Assembly: GCA_027027005.1 (NCBI GenBank)
Contig: JALVMN010000181.1
Coordinates: 1-37,665 of the forward strand
DNA: 37,665 bases
Direction of reading: 5' to 3'
From: Desulfobacterales bacterium
Lineage (GTDB): Bacteria; Desulfobacterota; DSM-4660; Desulfatiglandales; Desulfatiglandaceae
Made by a program: the position numbers and the translations under genes. The notes beneath the pieces were generated by a model. The model saw nothing but the letters and a program-made list of their open reading frames with translations, was not told where the DNA came from and did no database searches. Shown piece by piece: positions 19,939 through 29,131 of this stretch; positions within the stretch are counted from its first letter, which is position 1, and the number at the start of each line of letters is the position of its first letter.

Positions 19939-21816
19939 TCAGTAGTCCACAGAAGGAAAAAGCCGGCGATCAGTGTGGGGGAGAAAGAGTGCTGCCACAA
20001 ACTCGTCCATGAAGGGCTGGTAGGCGGATAACTCTATATTGGTCATGGACCTCGAGATCACCACGCTCTTTTCAAGGGCAGCCTCAGAGAGCAGGCAATA
20101 TCTGGCCCCTGTCAGCGAGCTATTGCCTATGAACTTTATCCTCTCTTTGGGGATGTCAGGGAGCAGACCAATGGCTATAGACTTTTCTATGTCCAGATAG
20201 CTGCCAAAACCCCCTGCCACATAAAAGGTCTCAATGGAATCAAAGCTCAGTCCTATGTAATCCACCAGAGACTTTATGGCCGCAAATATAGCGCCCTTGG
20301 ATTTCATGAGGTTGTCGATGTCCGACTGGGTTATCACGATGGGCTCACCGGTCTCGGTCTCCTCCGGATAGGCGATGGTGTATTGGGGGATATCATCGGC
20401 CACCGTCAATCTCGGGTCCTTGCAATCTTTGTTGAACTTTCCATCTGGCAGGATTATCTGGTTCTTGACCAGTTCATAGATACAGTCGATCAGCCCGGAG
20501 CCGCAGATCCCTCGAGGCTTGGCATTTCCAATGGTCTGGTAGGAGACCTGGTCTCCTGAAATCTCCACCTTTTCAATGGCCCCTCTTGTTGCACGCATCC
20601 CGCATCTAGTCCCTCCCCCTTCAAAGGCAGGCCCGGCAGAGGCGGAGCAACAGACCAGCCAGTCCAGATTTCCAATGGCGATCTCACCATTGGTGCCGAT
20701 GTCAATTAGGCCCTGGACCTGGGGGCTCTCTGAGATACCGCAGGCAAGGACCCCTGCCACGATATCCCCTCCCACATAGGATGACACACTGGGCAAGGTC
20801 TCCAGGATCCCCTCGGGGTTTATGTTTATACCGATCTCGCGGGCAAAGATCTGGGGGTAGACATCTGCTGTGGGCACATAGGGTTCAAGCCGGATGGAGC
20901 AGGGCAACAGCCCCAAAAGCAGGTGGCTCATGGTGGTGTTGCCCGCTGCCACAATGGCCATGATATCTTCAGGGGACAGGTTTTTTTCTGATGTAAGCTG
21001 GGAGATGAGCTCATTTATGTTCTTGATCACTGCCTCATGGACAGGATTCAGGCCCCCCTCCTTACAGGCATAGATGGTTCGCGAGATTACATCTTCACCA
21101 AAGCTTGCCTGTTGATTGGGGCTTCCGGCCACTCCCAGGACCTTTCCCGAGCCCATTTCCACCAACTGGGCCACCACCGTGGTGGTTCCCACATCCACTG
21201 CCAGGCCATAGGTCTGGTGGGAGGTATCGCCCTTGTCGATCCTGAGGATCTTGTAGCGGTTCTTGTCCTTTGCAACAGAGGCGGTTATCTTGAAGTCGGC
21301 ATCTCGAAGATTCTCCGAGAGCCGCCTCAGACAGGATAGAGAGATCTCATAGCTGTGCCATCCCAACTTTTTCCGAAGCCCTCTGGAAACCCTTGCAATG
21401 TCAGAGACATTGTCCTCTATGGTGGGTTGGGGTAACTCCAAATAGATCTTGCGCACTATGGGGACGGTGGTGAGGCCTTCTCTGCCCTCTTCCACCTCTG
21501 CGATCATTATCTTTGCATCTTCCATCCTGGTCTCTGGCGGGATGAGGACCTCGAGGTTGTCCAGGACCTCTGTCTGGCAGGCCAGCACATAGCCGCTTTC
21601 CAGCTCCTCCTGGGAGAAAAAGGCCATTGATTGCTCGTCAGGCTCCACACTGCCAGAGAGGATCTTCACCCGACACTGACCACACACCCCTTCACCACCA
21701 CAAAGGTTTTTAACGAACACATCGGCCTGTCTGGCGGCTTCGGCCAGGGTGACACCTTTTTCCACAATGGCCGAGCGATTGTCGGGCATGAATCGAACTT
21801 GAAACTTGTCTGCCAT
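19939..21816 (-). CDS. RACo-like corrinoid reductive activator (2Fe-2S plus ASKHA domain)
   Basis: This 625-residue protein resembles RACo, which uses ATP and a 2Fe-2S cluster to reduce inactive Co(II) corrinoid to Co(I) for methyl transfer. The N-terminal ferredoxin domain has C39, C45, C48 and C80. A linker leads to a C-terminal actin-like ASKHA ATPase domain with VDVGTTT (207-213), AAGNTTMSHLLLG, IDIGTNGEI and YVAGGFGSYL. A strong ribosome site (GGGAGGAG) precedes the ATG. There is no C-terminal ferredoxin pair, so it is unlike RamA. No methyltransferase gene is adjacent; its corrinoid partner could be the acetyl-CoA pathway CFeSP or another methyltransferase encoded elsewhere. Confidence 0.9.
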   Translation of the reverse strand: MADKFQVRFMPDNRSAIVEKGVTLAEAARQADVFVKNLCGGEGVCGQCRVKILSGSVEPDEQSMAFFSQEELESGYVLACQTEVLDNLEVLIPPETRMEDAKIMIAEVEEGREGLTTVPIVRKIYLELPQPTIEDNVSDIARVSRGLRKKLGWHSYEISLSCLRRLSENLRDADFKITASVAKDKNRYKILRIDKGDTSHQTYGLAVDVGTTTVVAQLVEMGSGKVLGVAGSPNQQASFGEDVISRTIYACKEGGLNPVHEAVIKNINELISQLTSEKNLSPEDIMAIVAAGNTTMSHLLLGLLPCSIRLEPYVPTADVYPQIFAREIGININPEGILETLPSVSSYVGGDIVAGVLACGISESPQVQGLIDIGTNGEIAIGNLDWLVCCSASAGPAFEGGGTRCGMRATRGAIEKVEISGDQVSYQTIGNAKPRGICGSGLIDCIYELVKNQIILPDGKFNKDCKDPRLTVADDIPQYTIAYPEETETGEPIVITQSDIDNLMKSKGAIFAAIKSLVDYIGLSFDSIETFYVAGGFGSYLDIEKSIAIGLLPDIPKERIKFIGNSSLTGARYCLLSEAALEKSVVISRSMTNIELSAYQPFMDEFVAALFLPHTDRRLFPSVDY

Positions 21817-21853
21817 TTCTTACAAACTCCTCCCGCTTAGAATGGATGATGCA

Positions 21854-24775
21854 TCAAAGCACCTTGAGCACATTGAGCCATCCGGGTCGCCGTCTGTTTG
21901 CCTCCTCAATGGCCTCTGGCGAGCCAAGCACCTTTACTATTCCCTGGTTGGCCATTTTTCCCAAGGCCTCCCCAAAGGCCTTGAAGTGTTTGGGTTCAGT
22001 GGCCAGGATCTCGTCTCGCATCTTTTGCCTTGCCTCATCGCTGTCTCCGCAAAGATACCTCAACATGGAGGCGCGGCCCTTGGCATCAGGCAGCATGTGC
22101 CTGTCCAGGTCTCCGATGGCCCCTATTATGGCCTTTGTAAGCTCCTGTGGGGGGACCTCTGTGCCCTGGAGGAAATTAGCCGCCTGGTCAAAGGCCTCCA
22201 CAGTGGCTTCAAGATTGGGGTCTCTATAAGAGAGAAAGCTCACCACTCCTGAGAGGCGGTCAAACAAAGAGAAGGCCCCATAGGCCCCCCCTTGCACCCT
22301 TATCTTGTCCCAAAGCCAGGATGTCCTGAGGTACCGGGATATTACGAGGGCAGAGCCGTGGAACCTGTAGCCGAACTGGTAGAGGTTGGCGGCCTTTCCC
22401 ACATAGTTGACCTGAGATGGTATGCAAAGCCCCTCATAGGGGGCCCCTGGGGGCTTGGGGTCCCAGGTCTCTGCCGCCTGGCGCTCAGCCGTGGGGAGCT
22501 TATCTATCAGTTCGGCAATCAAGGGCCTGAACTCATGGAAGTTCTTTTGGTCCAGGGTGACGTTGACCACCATGGCATCTCTAACAAAAAGGGCTTGTTT
22601 GAGCCTCACCAGGGACTCGTGTACCTCGGGCCATGACTCCTGGACCTTGGAGGCCAGTTCCCTCAGAAAGAAGAGATAGCTAACACCTGCCAGCCTTTCT
22701 GCCAGCCAAAATGCCTCGCCGAAATGACTTCGCAACCTGGTGTTGACCACCTGGTGGCCGCTGGGGACGAGATCGTGCTCTTCTCTCGCCTTTTCTTCCA
22801 GCACCATCTGGATGAAGCGTTCTTTGTTGGCGAGCCTTGGGAGGAGTATGAGGTCAGAGAGCAGCTCCATGAGTTCTTCTGCATGTTTGACCATGGCCTT
22901 GGCCCTCAGAAAAAGCCATGCAGCACTCCCTTGGCCCCCCAACATAGGGGAGGTAAAGGCCTCGGCGTGTATTCCCCCTGTCTTCTGGCTGATTCTCTGG
23001 CCCAATGAGACATAATCTTCTTTCTCAGTGCCCAGTTCCACAAGGCCCCTGCCAAAAAGGGGCACCAATGGGAGGAGGTCCTGGGGCACGCGGTGGAGAT
23101 CAAAGCCCAGCTCCAGGTAGATTATTCCTGTGGTGAAGAGGTCATGAAACAGGAGCCTTGTGCTGTCTACCTGTTCAACATCCAAGGGTATGACCTTGTT
23201 GAAGCGATCCAGGTCTTCCAGTTTCAGGGTGGGGAGTTTGGCCAAGGCCTCCGGGGGGTCAGGGCTCTGCTGCCGCCTCTTGAGCTCCAGGGCCTCGTGG
23301 ACCAGGCCTTGAAGGGCCTCGGGATCAAGGGAGGCACAGAATCTCTCCACCCTGCTCTTTTCCTCTTCCTCCTCCCGGCGCCTGAGCCCTGGATCAGGCT
23401 TGAGGTACAGGACGGTGTGGTGGGGATTCTCAATGAGACCCTCTGCAATCAAGGATTCAAAATGCCCATGCCCTTTTTCAACCCTCCTTCGTATCTCTCC
23501 CAGGGGCTCTTCAAAGCAGAGCATGGCAAATGGGTCATGGTCATAAAGCCAGGTGGTAAGGGCCCTTAGCATGAGCACAAGGCCCCGGGGAAAGCGCCCC
23601 GGGTTGTTTTCTCTTAACCTAAACTCAATGGTATTGAGGCCAGCCTCCACTGTCTTAGGGTCAATCCCCTGATCTGCCAGTTGCTTTAGGGTGTCTTTTA
23701 CAAGCTGTGGAACAGAGCCAAGGTCTTGCTCTTTTACCCCCTTGAGACCAGTGGAAAAATAGATTTGCCTCAACTCTGCCCCAAGGCCGTCACCGGCAAG
23801 ATCTTCTCCAAGGCCTGAATCAATGAGGGCCTTCCTGAGTGGCGACCCAGGCATACCCAGTAGGATGTACTCGAGAATGCGCAGAGAGTAGTTTCTCACC
23901 ACATCTTCTGTGCGACCCACAATCCAGTTGCAGGTGACCATTGCCTTCGGGGAATCCACCTCCCCGCCCACCAAGTAAGGCCGCTCCAGCACCTTTGGCC
24001 GGGAAAAGGGTGGCTGGAGCCCCACATGGGAGTCAACCTCCAAGGGATCAAAGTCCCTCAAGTACTGGTCCATTATCTTTAGCCTGGTCTCTGGGTCGTC
24101 ATCTCCATAAAAATAGATCCTGGAATTGGAAGGATGATAGTATTTCTCGTGAAATGCCTTGAACTGTTCATAGGTAAGGTTGGGGATCTCCTTTGGGTTG
24201 CCGCCGGAATCAAACCCGTAAGGGCTATCGGGAAATAGTGACTGGAGCGAGTATTCCGAAAGCACCGAGTCAGGAGAACTGTAAGCCCCTTTCATCTCAT
24301 TGTAGACAACGCCTGTGAAGTAAAAAGGCCCTTGGGGCCCTTCGGCCTCGATGTGCCATCCTTCCTGTTTGAATACAAATGGATCAAGGAGGGGATAGAA
24401 GACGGCATCCAGATACACATCTATCAAGTTGTAGAAGTCCTGGAGATTCTGGCTTGCCACAGGATAGCACGTCTTGTCCGGGTATGTGAAGGCGTTCAAA
24501 AAGGTCTGGAGCGACCCTTTCAAGAGCTCCACAAAGGGCTCTTTAACCGGATATTTCCTGGATCCGCAGAGCACACAATGCTCCAGGATGTGGGCGACAC
24601 CCGTGGAATCAGAGGGAGGGGTTCGAAATGTAATGCCAAACACCTTGTTTTCATCGTCATTAATAAGAGAGAGTAGTTGGGCCCCTGTCTTCAAGTGCCG
24701 ATAGAGCCGGGCCTCTGCCCTGTACTCCTGGACCTCTTTTTGTGCCAACAACTGGAAGCCATGAAGTATGTTCAC
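21854..24775 (-). CDS. M16C family zinc protease (PreP/Cym1-like)
   Basis: The 973-residue protein is a large clam-shell metalloprotease of the pitrilysin family. The inverted zinc motif HILEH is at 62-66, the further glutamate lies in VVYNEMKGAYSS, and KGSLQTFLNAFTYPDKT matches the presequence-protease subgroup, which degrades short unfolded peptides inside a closed chamber. The second half is the inactive partner with the M16C-associated domain. There is no signal peptide. The start is a GTG behind GAGG. The gene is upstream of, and probably co-transcribed with, the RACo-like gene (37 bp apart). The biological substrates are unknown. Confidence 0.94.
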   Translation of the reverse strand: MNILHGFQLLAQKEVQEYRAEARLYRHLKTGAQLLSLINDDENKVFGITFRTPPSDSTGVAHILEHCVLCGSRKYPVKEPFVELLKGSLQTFLNAFTYPDKTCYPVASQNLQDFYNLIDVYLDAVFYPLLDPFVFKQEGWHIEAEGPQGPFYFTGVVYNEMKGAYSSPDSVLSEYSLQSLFPDSPYGFDSGGNPKEIPNLTYEQFKAFHEKYYHPSNSRIYFYGDDDPETRLKIMDQYLRDFDPLEVDSHVGLQPPFSRPKVLERPYLVGGEVDSPKAMVTCNWIVGRTEDVVRNYSLRILEYILLGMPGSPLRKALIDSGLGEDLAGDGLGAELRQIYFSTGLKGVKEQDLGSVPQLVKDTLKQLADQGIDPKTVEAGLNTIEFRLRENNPGRFPRGLVLMLRALTTWLYDHDPFAMLCFEEPLGEIRRRVEKGHGHFESLIAEGLIENPHHTVLYLKPDPGLRRREEEEEKSRVERFCASLDPEALQGLVHEALELKRRQQSPDPPEALAKLPTLKLEDLDRFNKVIPLDVEQVDSTRLLFHDLFTTGIIYLELGFDLHRVPQDLLPLVPLFGRGLVELGTEKEDYVSLGQRISQKTGGIHAEAFTSPMLGGQGSAAWLFLRAKAMVKHAEELMELLSDLILLPRLANKERFIQMVLEEKAREEHDLVPSGHQVVNTRLRSHFGEAFWLAERLAGVSYLFFLRELASKVQESWPEVHESLVRLKQALFVRDAMVVNVTLDQKNFHEFRPLIAELIDKLPTAERQAAETWDPKPPGAPYEGLCIPSQVNYVGKAANLYQFGYRFHGSALVISRYLRTSWLWDKIRVQGGAYGAFSLFDRLSGVVSFLSYRDPNLEATVEAFDQAANFLQGTEVPPQELTKAIIGAIGDLDRHMLPDAKGRASMLRYLCGDSDEARQKMRDEILATEPKHFKAFGEALGKMANQGIVKVLGSPEAIEEANRRRPGWLNVLKVL

Positions 24776-24892
24776 GCCTTGGTACCTCGAAAAAGGGATG
24801 TGTTGCAGATGACCAAAGGATCATATACGCCAGGCTGGGTCACTATCAAGCAAAATCCAAACAGCCAGCCCCAGAAGAAATGGAAAGGGGCT

Positions 24893-25774
24893 CTAGAGCC
24901 TGTGATCCTCAAAGCCCTCGGGGTCCAGGCCCACGGCCCCCACCCTGAGGGCAACCAGATTGTCCAAAGGCACTCTGGGGACGAGCAGGGATACCTGTCG
25001 GTCTCTTGGATATACCTCCAGGGTTATTCCCAGGGCCAGGACAAAGCCTTCTATGTCTTCCAGGGCCACCAGGCCACCTCGTGTAAAGTATGGCCTTGGA
25101 AAGACTCCCAGGGATGACCACTCAAGCACCACGGTGTGGGCCTCGTGAAAATACTTGGAAAATTGTGCCTTGCGATGCTCACGCCTCTCATAGGTGCTGC
25201 GTCCCTGGGCGGCCAAAGAGGGCTTGAGATCAATGATCCTGAACCTGTTACTCCGCCTGAAGGGGGAGAGGATGTGCTCCAGCTCCGTGCCCCTTTGGAT
25301 GGCAAAGATGACAGATGGGGCAAACAGCTCTATCTTGCTTTGCTTCAAGACCATGCCGCCCTGATCCTTGTGGATGAGGCCTGTGGTATCATAGATTAGG
25401 GCCTCCACTCCTTCATTCCTGGAGGCGGCGATCAGCTTTGAGGCCGCCACCAGCATCTGGAGCATATGGCCTGCTGGGGAAACAGAGCCCACAAATGTCC
25501 TCCAGATCTTGCCTTGCTCTCCAACGGGCGATTCCTGTTTGGGCCCAAGGGCATAAGGGTCACGGCCCAGGGCCAGGGTCATGGTGGTGGGAGGCCCCAG
25601 CCTGCTCTGTCCAGGGTCTCCATCCAGAAACCCTGCGGGCACCTGATTGCGGTGTAGTCTCTGCCACAGATAGCGCGAAAAGGTGCTCTTTCCCACATCA
25701 GGGCCGCCGATGACCATGATCAGGCCTTTTAAGTCCCGGAACTCTAAGTTTTCCCATTGCTGGGGTATGTCCAT
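24893..25774 (-). CDS. Clp1/Grc3-like P-loop protein, putative polynucleotide kinase
   Basis: The 293-residue protein has a Walker A motif GGPDVGKST (23-31) and, after it, GFLDGDPGQSRLGPP (48-62), the D-x-D-x-GQ motif of the Clp1/Grc3 family. Members in eukaryotes and archaea phosphorylate the 5'-hydroxyl ends of RNA. ALIYDTTGLIH is a likely Walker B region. The C-terminal 100 residues are an all-beta part that I cannot match. Bacterial members are uncommon and their substrate is not known to me, so kinase activity is inference. The gene begins the minus-strand Clp1-M16C-RACo set and is divergent from padR. Confidence 0.8.
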   Translation of the reverse strand: MDIPQQWENLEFRDLKGLIMVIGGPDVGKSTFSRYLWQRLHRNQVPAGFLDGDPGQSRLGPPTTMTLALGRDPYALGPKQESPVGEQGKIWRTFVGSVSPAGHMLQMLVAASKLIAASRNEGVEALIYDTTGLIHKDQGGMVLKQSKIELFAPSVIFAIQRGTELEHILSPFRRSNRFRIIDLKPSLAAQGRSTYERREHRKAQFSKYFHEAHTVVLEWSSLGVFPRPYFTRGGLVALEDIEGFVLALGITLEVYPRDRQVSLLVPRVPLDNLVALRVGAVGLDPEGFEDHRL

Positions 25775-25870
25775 GAGGTCGCCTCTCTTCCCTGGTTCAG
25801 GTTAACAAGAATAATACTCAAAAAAGCATCTTTGAAGAAATTTTGCTTTCATTTTTTACGGTTTTCGATT

Positions 25871-26212
25871 ATGATTATCGATATGACCCGGGAAGTAAAG
25901 GTAAAGGTGCTATCCAGGGAGATACTGCTGGGGCTGTGGAAGATTCACATACTCCATCACGCAGGAGAGGGACCGGTGGTGGGGTTGTGGATGCTCCATG
26001 AACTCAGGGCCCATGGCTACGATTTGAGCCCGGGCACCCTGTATCCGCTGCTCCGACGCATGGAGCAAAACGGCTGGCTTCGTTCTCATGTGGATACCAA
26101 GGCTGGCCCGCGTGCCCGAAGGGAATACCACCTCACGGAGCAGGGGAGGGAAGTCCTCAAATTTCTCAAAGACAGGGTCAAGGAGCTGTGGGAGGAAATA
26201 AGGGATGAGTAG
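25871..26212 (+). CDS. PadR-family transcriptional regulator
   Basis: The product is about 113 residues of winged helix: ILLGLWKIHILHHA (helix 1), LHELRAHGYDLSPGTLYPLLRRMEQNGWL (recognition helix and core), then the ARREYHLTEQGREVL wing and a C-terminal dimer helix. It should repress its own operon or respond to a ligand. The start is uncertain: ATG at 25871 or 25883, neither with a ribosome site; both lie around a TATCGATA palindrome (25877-25884). A frame open from 25757 adds unrelated residues. Its end overlaps the ABC transporter gene, so it very likely controls the exporter. Confidence 0.88.
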   Translation: MIIDMTREVKVKVLSREILLGLWKIHILHHAGEGPVVGLWMLHELRAHGYDLSPGTLYPLLRRMEQNGWLRSHVDTKAGPRARREYHLTEQGREVLKFLKDRVKELWEEIRDE

Positions 26213-26921
26213 TCCCGAAGGGATGACCACCAGATCACCAAGGCCTTCAAGCTCATCGGGGCCAGGGGTGAGCGAGCCCATTATCAGAATGAGGGAGGTG
26301 AGCTTTGTATTCGGAGCCAAGGTGGTGCTTGAGGGCTTTTCACTGGATGTGGCTCGAGGTGAGAAGGTGGTCTTAACCGGGCCCTCTGGGAGTGGAAAGA
26401 CCACCATTTTAAGAGCTCTTTTGGGTTTTGTGCTTCCCTCAAGGGGGTCCATCTCCATAAACTCCCATGAGATCGGCCCTGATAACATTTGGCACCTTCG
26501 CACCCTGATGGGTTATGTGCCCCAGGAGCCAGAGCTTGAAAATGGAACCGTGCGCCAGTGGCTTGAAAGACCTTTCTCTTACAGGGCCAACAGGGCGCTC
26601 AGGTCTAATCTGGGCAGGATCCCGGAGCTGTTTCACCACTTTCTCCTGCCCTTGGATCTCCTGGAAAAGGAGGTCCGGCTTCTCTCCGGGGGCGAAAAGC
26701 AGCGGGTGGCCATAGTGTCAGCCCTCTTGCTGGATAGACCCATACTGTTGCTGGATGAGCCCACCTCTGCCTTGGATGATCTAAGCAGAAGAAGGGTTAC
26801 AGAGTCGTTGTCTTCAAGGCCGGATCTAACCGCCCTGATAGTCTCACATGACCCCGGGCTCCGTTCAGTGGCCCATAGGGTAGTGGGCATAAACCAGAAA
26901 AAAAGCCAATGGGTGCAGTAG
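26205..26921 (+). CDS. fetA: ABC transporter ATP-binding protein, FetA-like
   Basis: The 238-residue ATPase has Walker A GPSGSGKT (59-66), a Q-loop in GYVPQEPEL, signature LSGGEKQR, Walker B ILLLDEPTSALD and the H-loop histidine in IVSHDP. It pairs with the permease encoded 13 bp into its 3' end. This pair resembles E. coli FetAB (YbbLM), reported to export iron and protect against oxidative stress. The first 25 residues are an unconserved Ser/Pro-rich tail. The ATG overlaps padR and follows GGAGG. The transported substrate is inferred from the family only. Confidence 0.88.
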   Translation: MSSPEGMTTRSPRPSSSSGPGVSEPIIRMREVSFVFGAKVVLEGFSLDVARGEKVVLTGPSGSGKTTILRALLGFVLPSRGSISINSHEIGPDNIWHLRTLMGYVPQEPELENGTVRQWLERPFSYRANRALRSNLGRIPELFHHFLLPLDLLEKEVRLLSGGEKQRVAIVSALLLDRPILLLDEPTSALDDLSRRRVTESLSSRPDLTALIVSHDPGLRSVAHRVVGINQKKSQWVQ

Positions 26922-27718
26922 ACATACCGGTCACAGAGCTGGCCCTCTACTATGGGCTATTGATCATTCCCCTAGGGGCAATGCTGTGGTTGAAGGTCCC
27001 CATGGTGGGGAAGACCCTGGTGGCAGTCATCCGCATGACGCTTCAGCTTGCCTTTGTCGGGCTTTACCTTCAGGTGGTGTTCAAGATAAACAACCCCTGG
27101 CTCAACTCGCTGTGGCTGTTGGTAATGCTGGCCGTTGCAGACCTCTCTGTCATACGGGGGGCCGGGCTGAAGGCGTCCAGATTCATGCTCCCCGTTTTCG
27201 TGGCCCTGGTGTTTGGCACTGCTATCCCTTTATTGTTTTTTGTGGGTCCCCTGCTCAAGCGGCCAGGACTCATGGAGGCCCAGTATGTGATCCCCATCGG
27301 CGGAATGATCCTTGGCAATTGTCTGAGGGCCGATATCATTGGCATCAAGAACTTTTACAGCACTCTTCAAAAAAGTGAAAAAGCATTTCATTTGACCCTC
27401 GCCCAGGGAGCGAGGCTAAGTGAGGCCATAATGCCCTACCTCAGGGAGGCCTGCGAGGCTGCCCTCATGCCCACAGTGGCCACCATGGCCACGATAGGGC
27501 TGGTATCCCTGCCCGGTATGATGACGGGGGTGATCCTCGGGGGCACTGATCCTGCCACGGCAATAAAATATCAGATGGCCATCATGGTGGCCATTTTTAC
27601 GGGCACTGCCATCACTGTGATACTGGCCATATTCATGAGCTTGAAGATCAGCTTCACCCCTTATGGCGTCCTGGACCACACCCTAATCAGCCCTTCAGGG
27701 CTTTCCACAAAAAAGTAA
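26909..27718 (+). CDS. fetB: FetB-like permease (UPF0014)
   Basis: The 269-residue protein is a polytopic inner-membrane permease with about six or seven hydrophobic segments, starting at LALYYGLLIIPLGAMLWL. Conserved stretches include VIRMTLQLAFVGLYLQ, PIGGMILGNCLRA and SLPGMMTGVILGGTDPATAIKYQ, the last very typical of the FetB/YbbM family. It overlaps the ATPase gene by 13 bp. The operon PadR-FetA-FetB ends at the hairpin near 27746-27785. Confidence 0.9.
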   Translation: MGAVDIPVTELALYYGLLIIPLGAMLWLKVPMVGKTLVAVIRMTLQLAFVGLYLQVVFKINNPWLNSLWLLVMLAVADLSVIRGAGLKASRFMLPVFVALVFGTAIPLLFFVGPLLKRPGLMEAQYVIPIGGMILGNCLRADIIGIKNFYSTLQKSEKAFHLTLAQGARLSEAIMPYLREACEAALMPTVATMATIGLVSLPGMMTGVILGGTDPATAIKYQMAIMVAIFTGTAITVILAIFMSLKISFTPYGVLDHTLISPSGLSTKK

Positions 27719-27745
27719 TCCCCTCCACACCGCAAAAAAATGGTT

Positions 27746-27785
27746 ATCCCTGGAGTAACGCTCTTGATGAGATATGTTCAGGGAT
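27746..27785. terminator. Bidirectional terminator between fetB and aroA
   Basis: ATCCCTG (27746-27752) and CAGGGAT (27779-27785) form a 7-bp stem with a 26-base loop. T7 follows on the plus strand (27785-27791). On the minus strand a run of T follows a few bases beyond (complement of AAAAAAA at 27734-27740). It separates the convergent fetB and aroA genes. Confidence 0.6.
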
Positions 27786-27868
27786 TTTTTTGGTTTGTAA
27801 CATGAGTGCATTATAGGAGTGCAAACAGCGTGCATCCTCATCACTGAGTCAAAGGCCTTCAATGTAGG

Positions 27869-29131
27869 CTAAGACCATGTGTTTTCCCACAGGTCCCAAA
27901 ATCCGGGAAATGATTTGGACACGCAGGCCTTGTGGGTGATCGTTGTCCCTCTTACCCTGAGGGCCACGATGGCCAGGCTCATGGCAATCCTGTGGTCATT
28001 GTGGGGATCAACCTCTGCAGGCCTCAAAGGGTGGTTTCCGTGGATGATCAGGCCGTCTGGTAACTCCTCCACGCGCGCGCCCAGCCTTTTCCACTCTGTT
28101 GCCACCGCCTCCAAGCGATCGCTTTCTTTGTATCTCAGATGAGCCACGTTTCCAATGACGGTGCTCCCTTCAGCAAAAAGAGCGATGGCAGCCAGTGTGG
28201 GCACCATATCTGGCATATGGCCCATGTCTGCTTCAATGCCTTGAAGCCTCACGCCACCTTGGACCATCACGCTGTCCCATTGCCTCACCACGGTGGCACC
28301 CATTTGTTCCAGGAGCTCCAGGAGACCGATGTCGCCTTGGCTTGTTTTGAAAGGATAAATGTTTCTGGTAATCAGCCCTCTTCCTGTGACCATAGCTCCT
28401 GCCCAAAAATATGATGCTGATGAGACATCCCCTTCGATACTAATCTCTTGAGCTGCATATCTCTGGCCCCCCGGCACCTTGAAATAGTTATAATCCTGGT
28501 GGTTCAACATTACGCCGAAGCGCTCCATGAGATCAATAGTCATTTGAACATAGGGCTGAGATATGGGTCCAGAGCTCACCCGTATCTCCACATCATCTTG
28601 AGCAAGGGGAGATATTATGAGAAGGGAAGAAAGAAACTGGCTGCTCTTTGATGCATCAATGGTCACTCTCCCTCCCCTTATACTGGAAGACGTGATGCTT
28701 AAAGGACAAAGACCTGGCTGATCCAGGTATTCTATTTCGGCCCCCCACTGTTCCAATGCTTGCACTAGATCGCTGATAGGCCTTTCTGTCAAGCGGGGCT
28801 CCCCTGTAAGGATCTGGGTTCCGCGGGCAAGGGCGCACACCCCCAGCAGAAGCCTTAGAGAGGTCCCGCTGTTACCCAGATAAATCTCTTTCTTGGAGGA
28901 TGGGGCGCCCAGATCCCTGCCCCTGCCTTGGAGGGTAAGGCTTCCGTCGGTATCGATGGAGAATCTGCATCCCAGCTGTTCCAGGCCCAAAAGGGTATAG
29001 TTTGTGTCCTCACAGGCCAAAAAGCCCTTGATACGGCTCTCACCTGGTGCAAGGGCAGCCAGGATGGCGGCCCTGTGACTAAGGCTTTTGGAGCCCGGGA
29101 TCATGACCTCTCTGATCCGACTCTTCGCCAT
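27869..29131 (-). CDS. aroA: 3-phosphoshikimate 1-carboxyvinyltransferase (EPSP synthase)
   Basis: It joins shikimate 3-phosphate with phosphoenolpyruvate to make EPSP, the sixth shikimate step. The protein of 420 residues has PGSKSLSHRAA (12-22), the NSGTSLRLL loop, LTGEPRLTERPI and a C-terminal PHNDHRIAMSL. The ATG at 29131 lies inside the end of aroE (53-bp overlap), so translation should be coupled. It is the last gene of the aro operon. The N-terminus is short before the first motif, and no ribosome site is obvious, so the start is moderately certain. Confidence 0.95.
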   Translation of the reverse strand: MAKSRIREVMIPGSKSLSHRAAILAALAPGESRIKGFLACEDTNYTLLGLEQLGCRFSIDTDGSLTLQGRGRDLGAPSSKKEIYLGNSGTSLRLLLGVCALARGTQILTGEPRLTERPISDLVQALEQWGAEIEYLDQPGLCPLSITSSSIRGGRVTIDASKSSQFLSSLLIISPLAQDDVEIRVSSGPISQPYVQMTIDLMERFGVMLNHQDYNYFKVPGGQRYAAQEISIEGDVSSASYFWAGAMVTGRGLITRNIYPFKTSQGDIGLLELLEQMGATVVRQWDSVMVQGGVRLQGIEADMGHMPDMVPTLAAIALFAEGSTVIGNVAHLRYKESDRLEAVATEWKRLGARVEELPDGLIIHGNHPLRPAEVDPHNDHRIAMSLAIVALRVRGTTITHKACVSKSFPGFWDLWENTWS

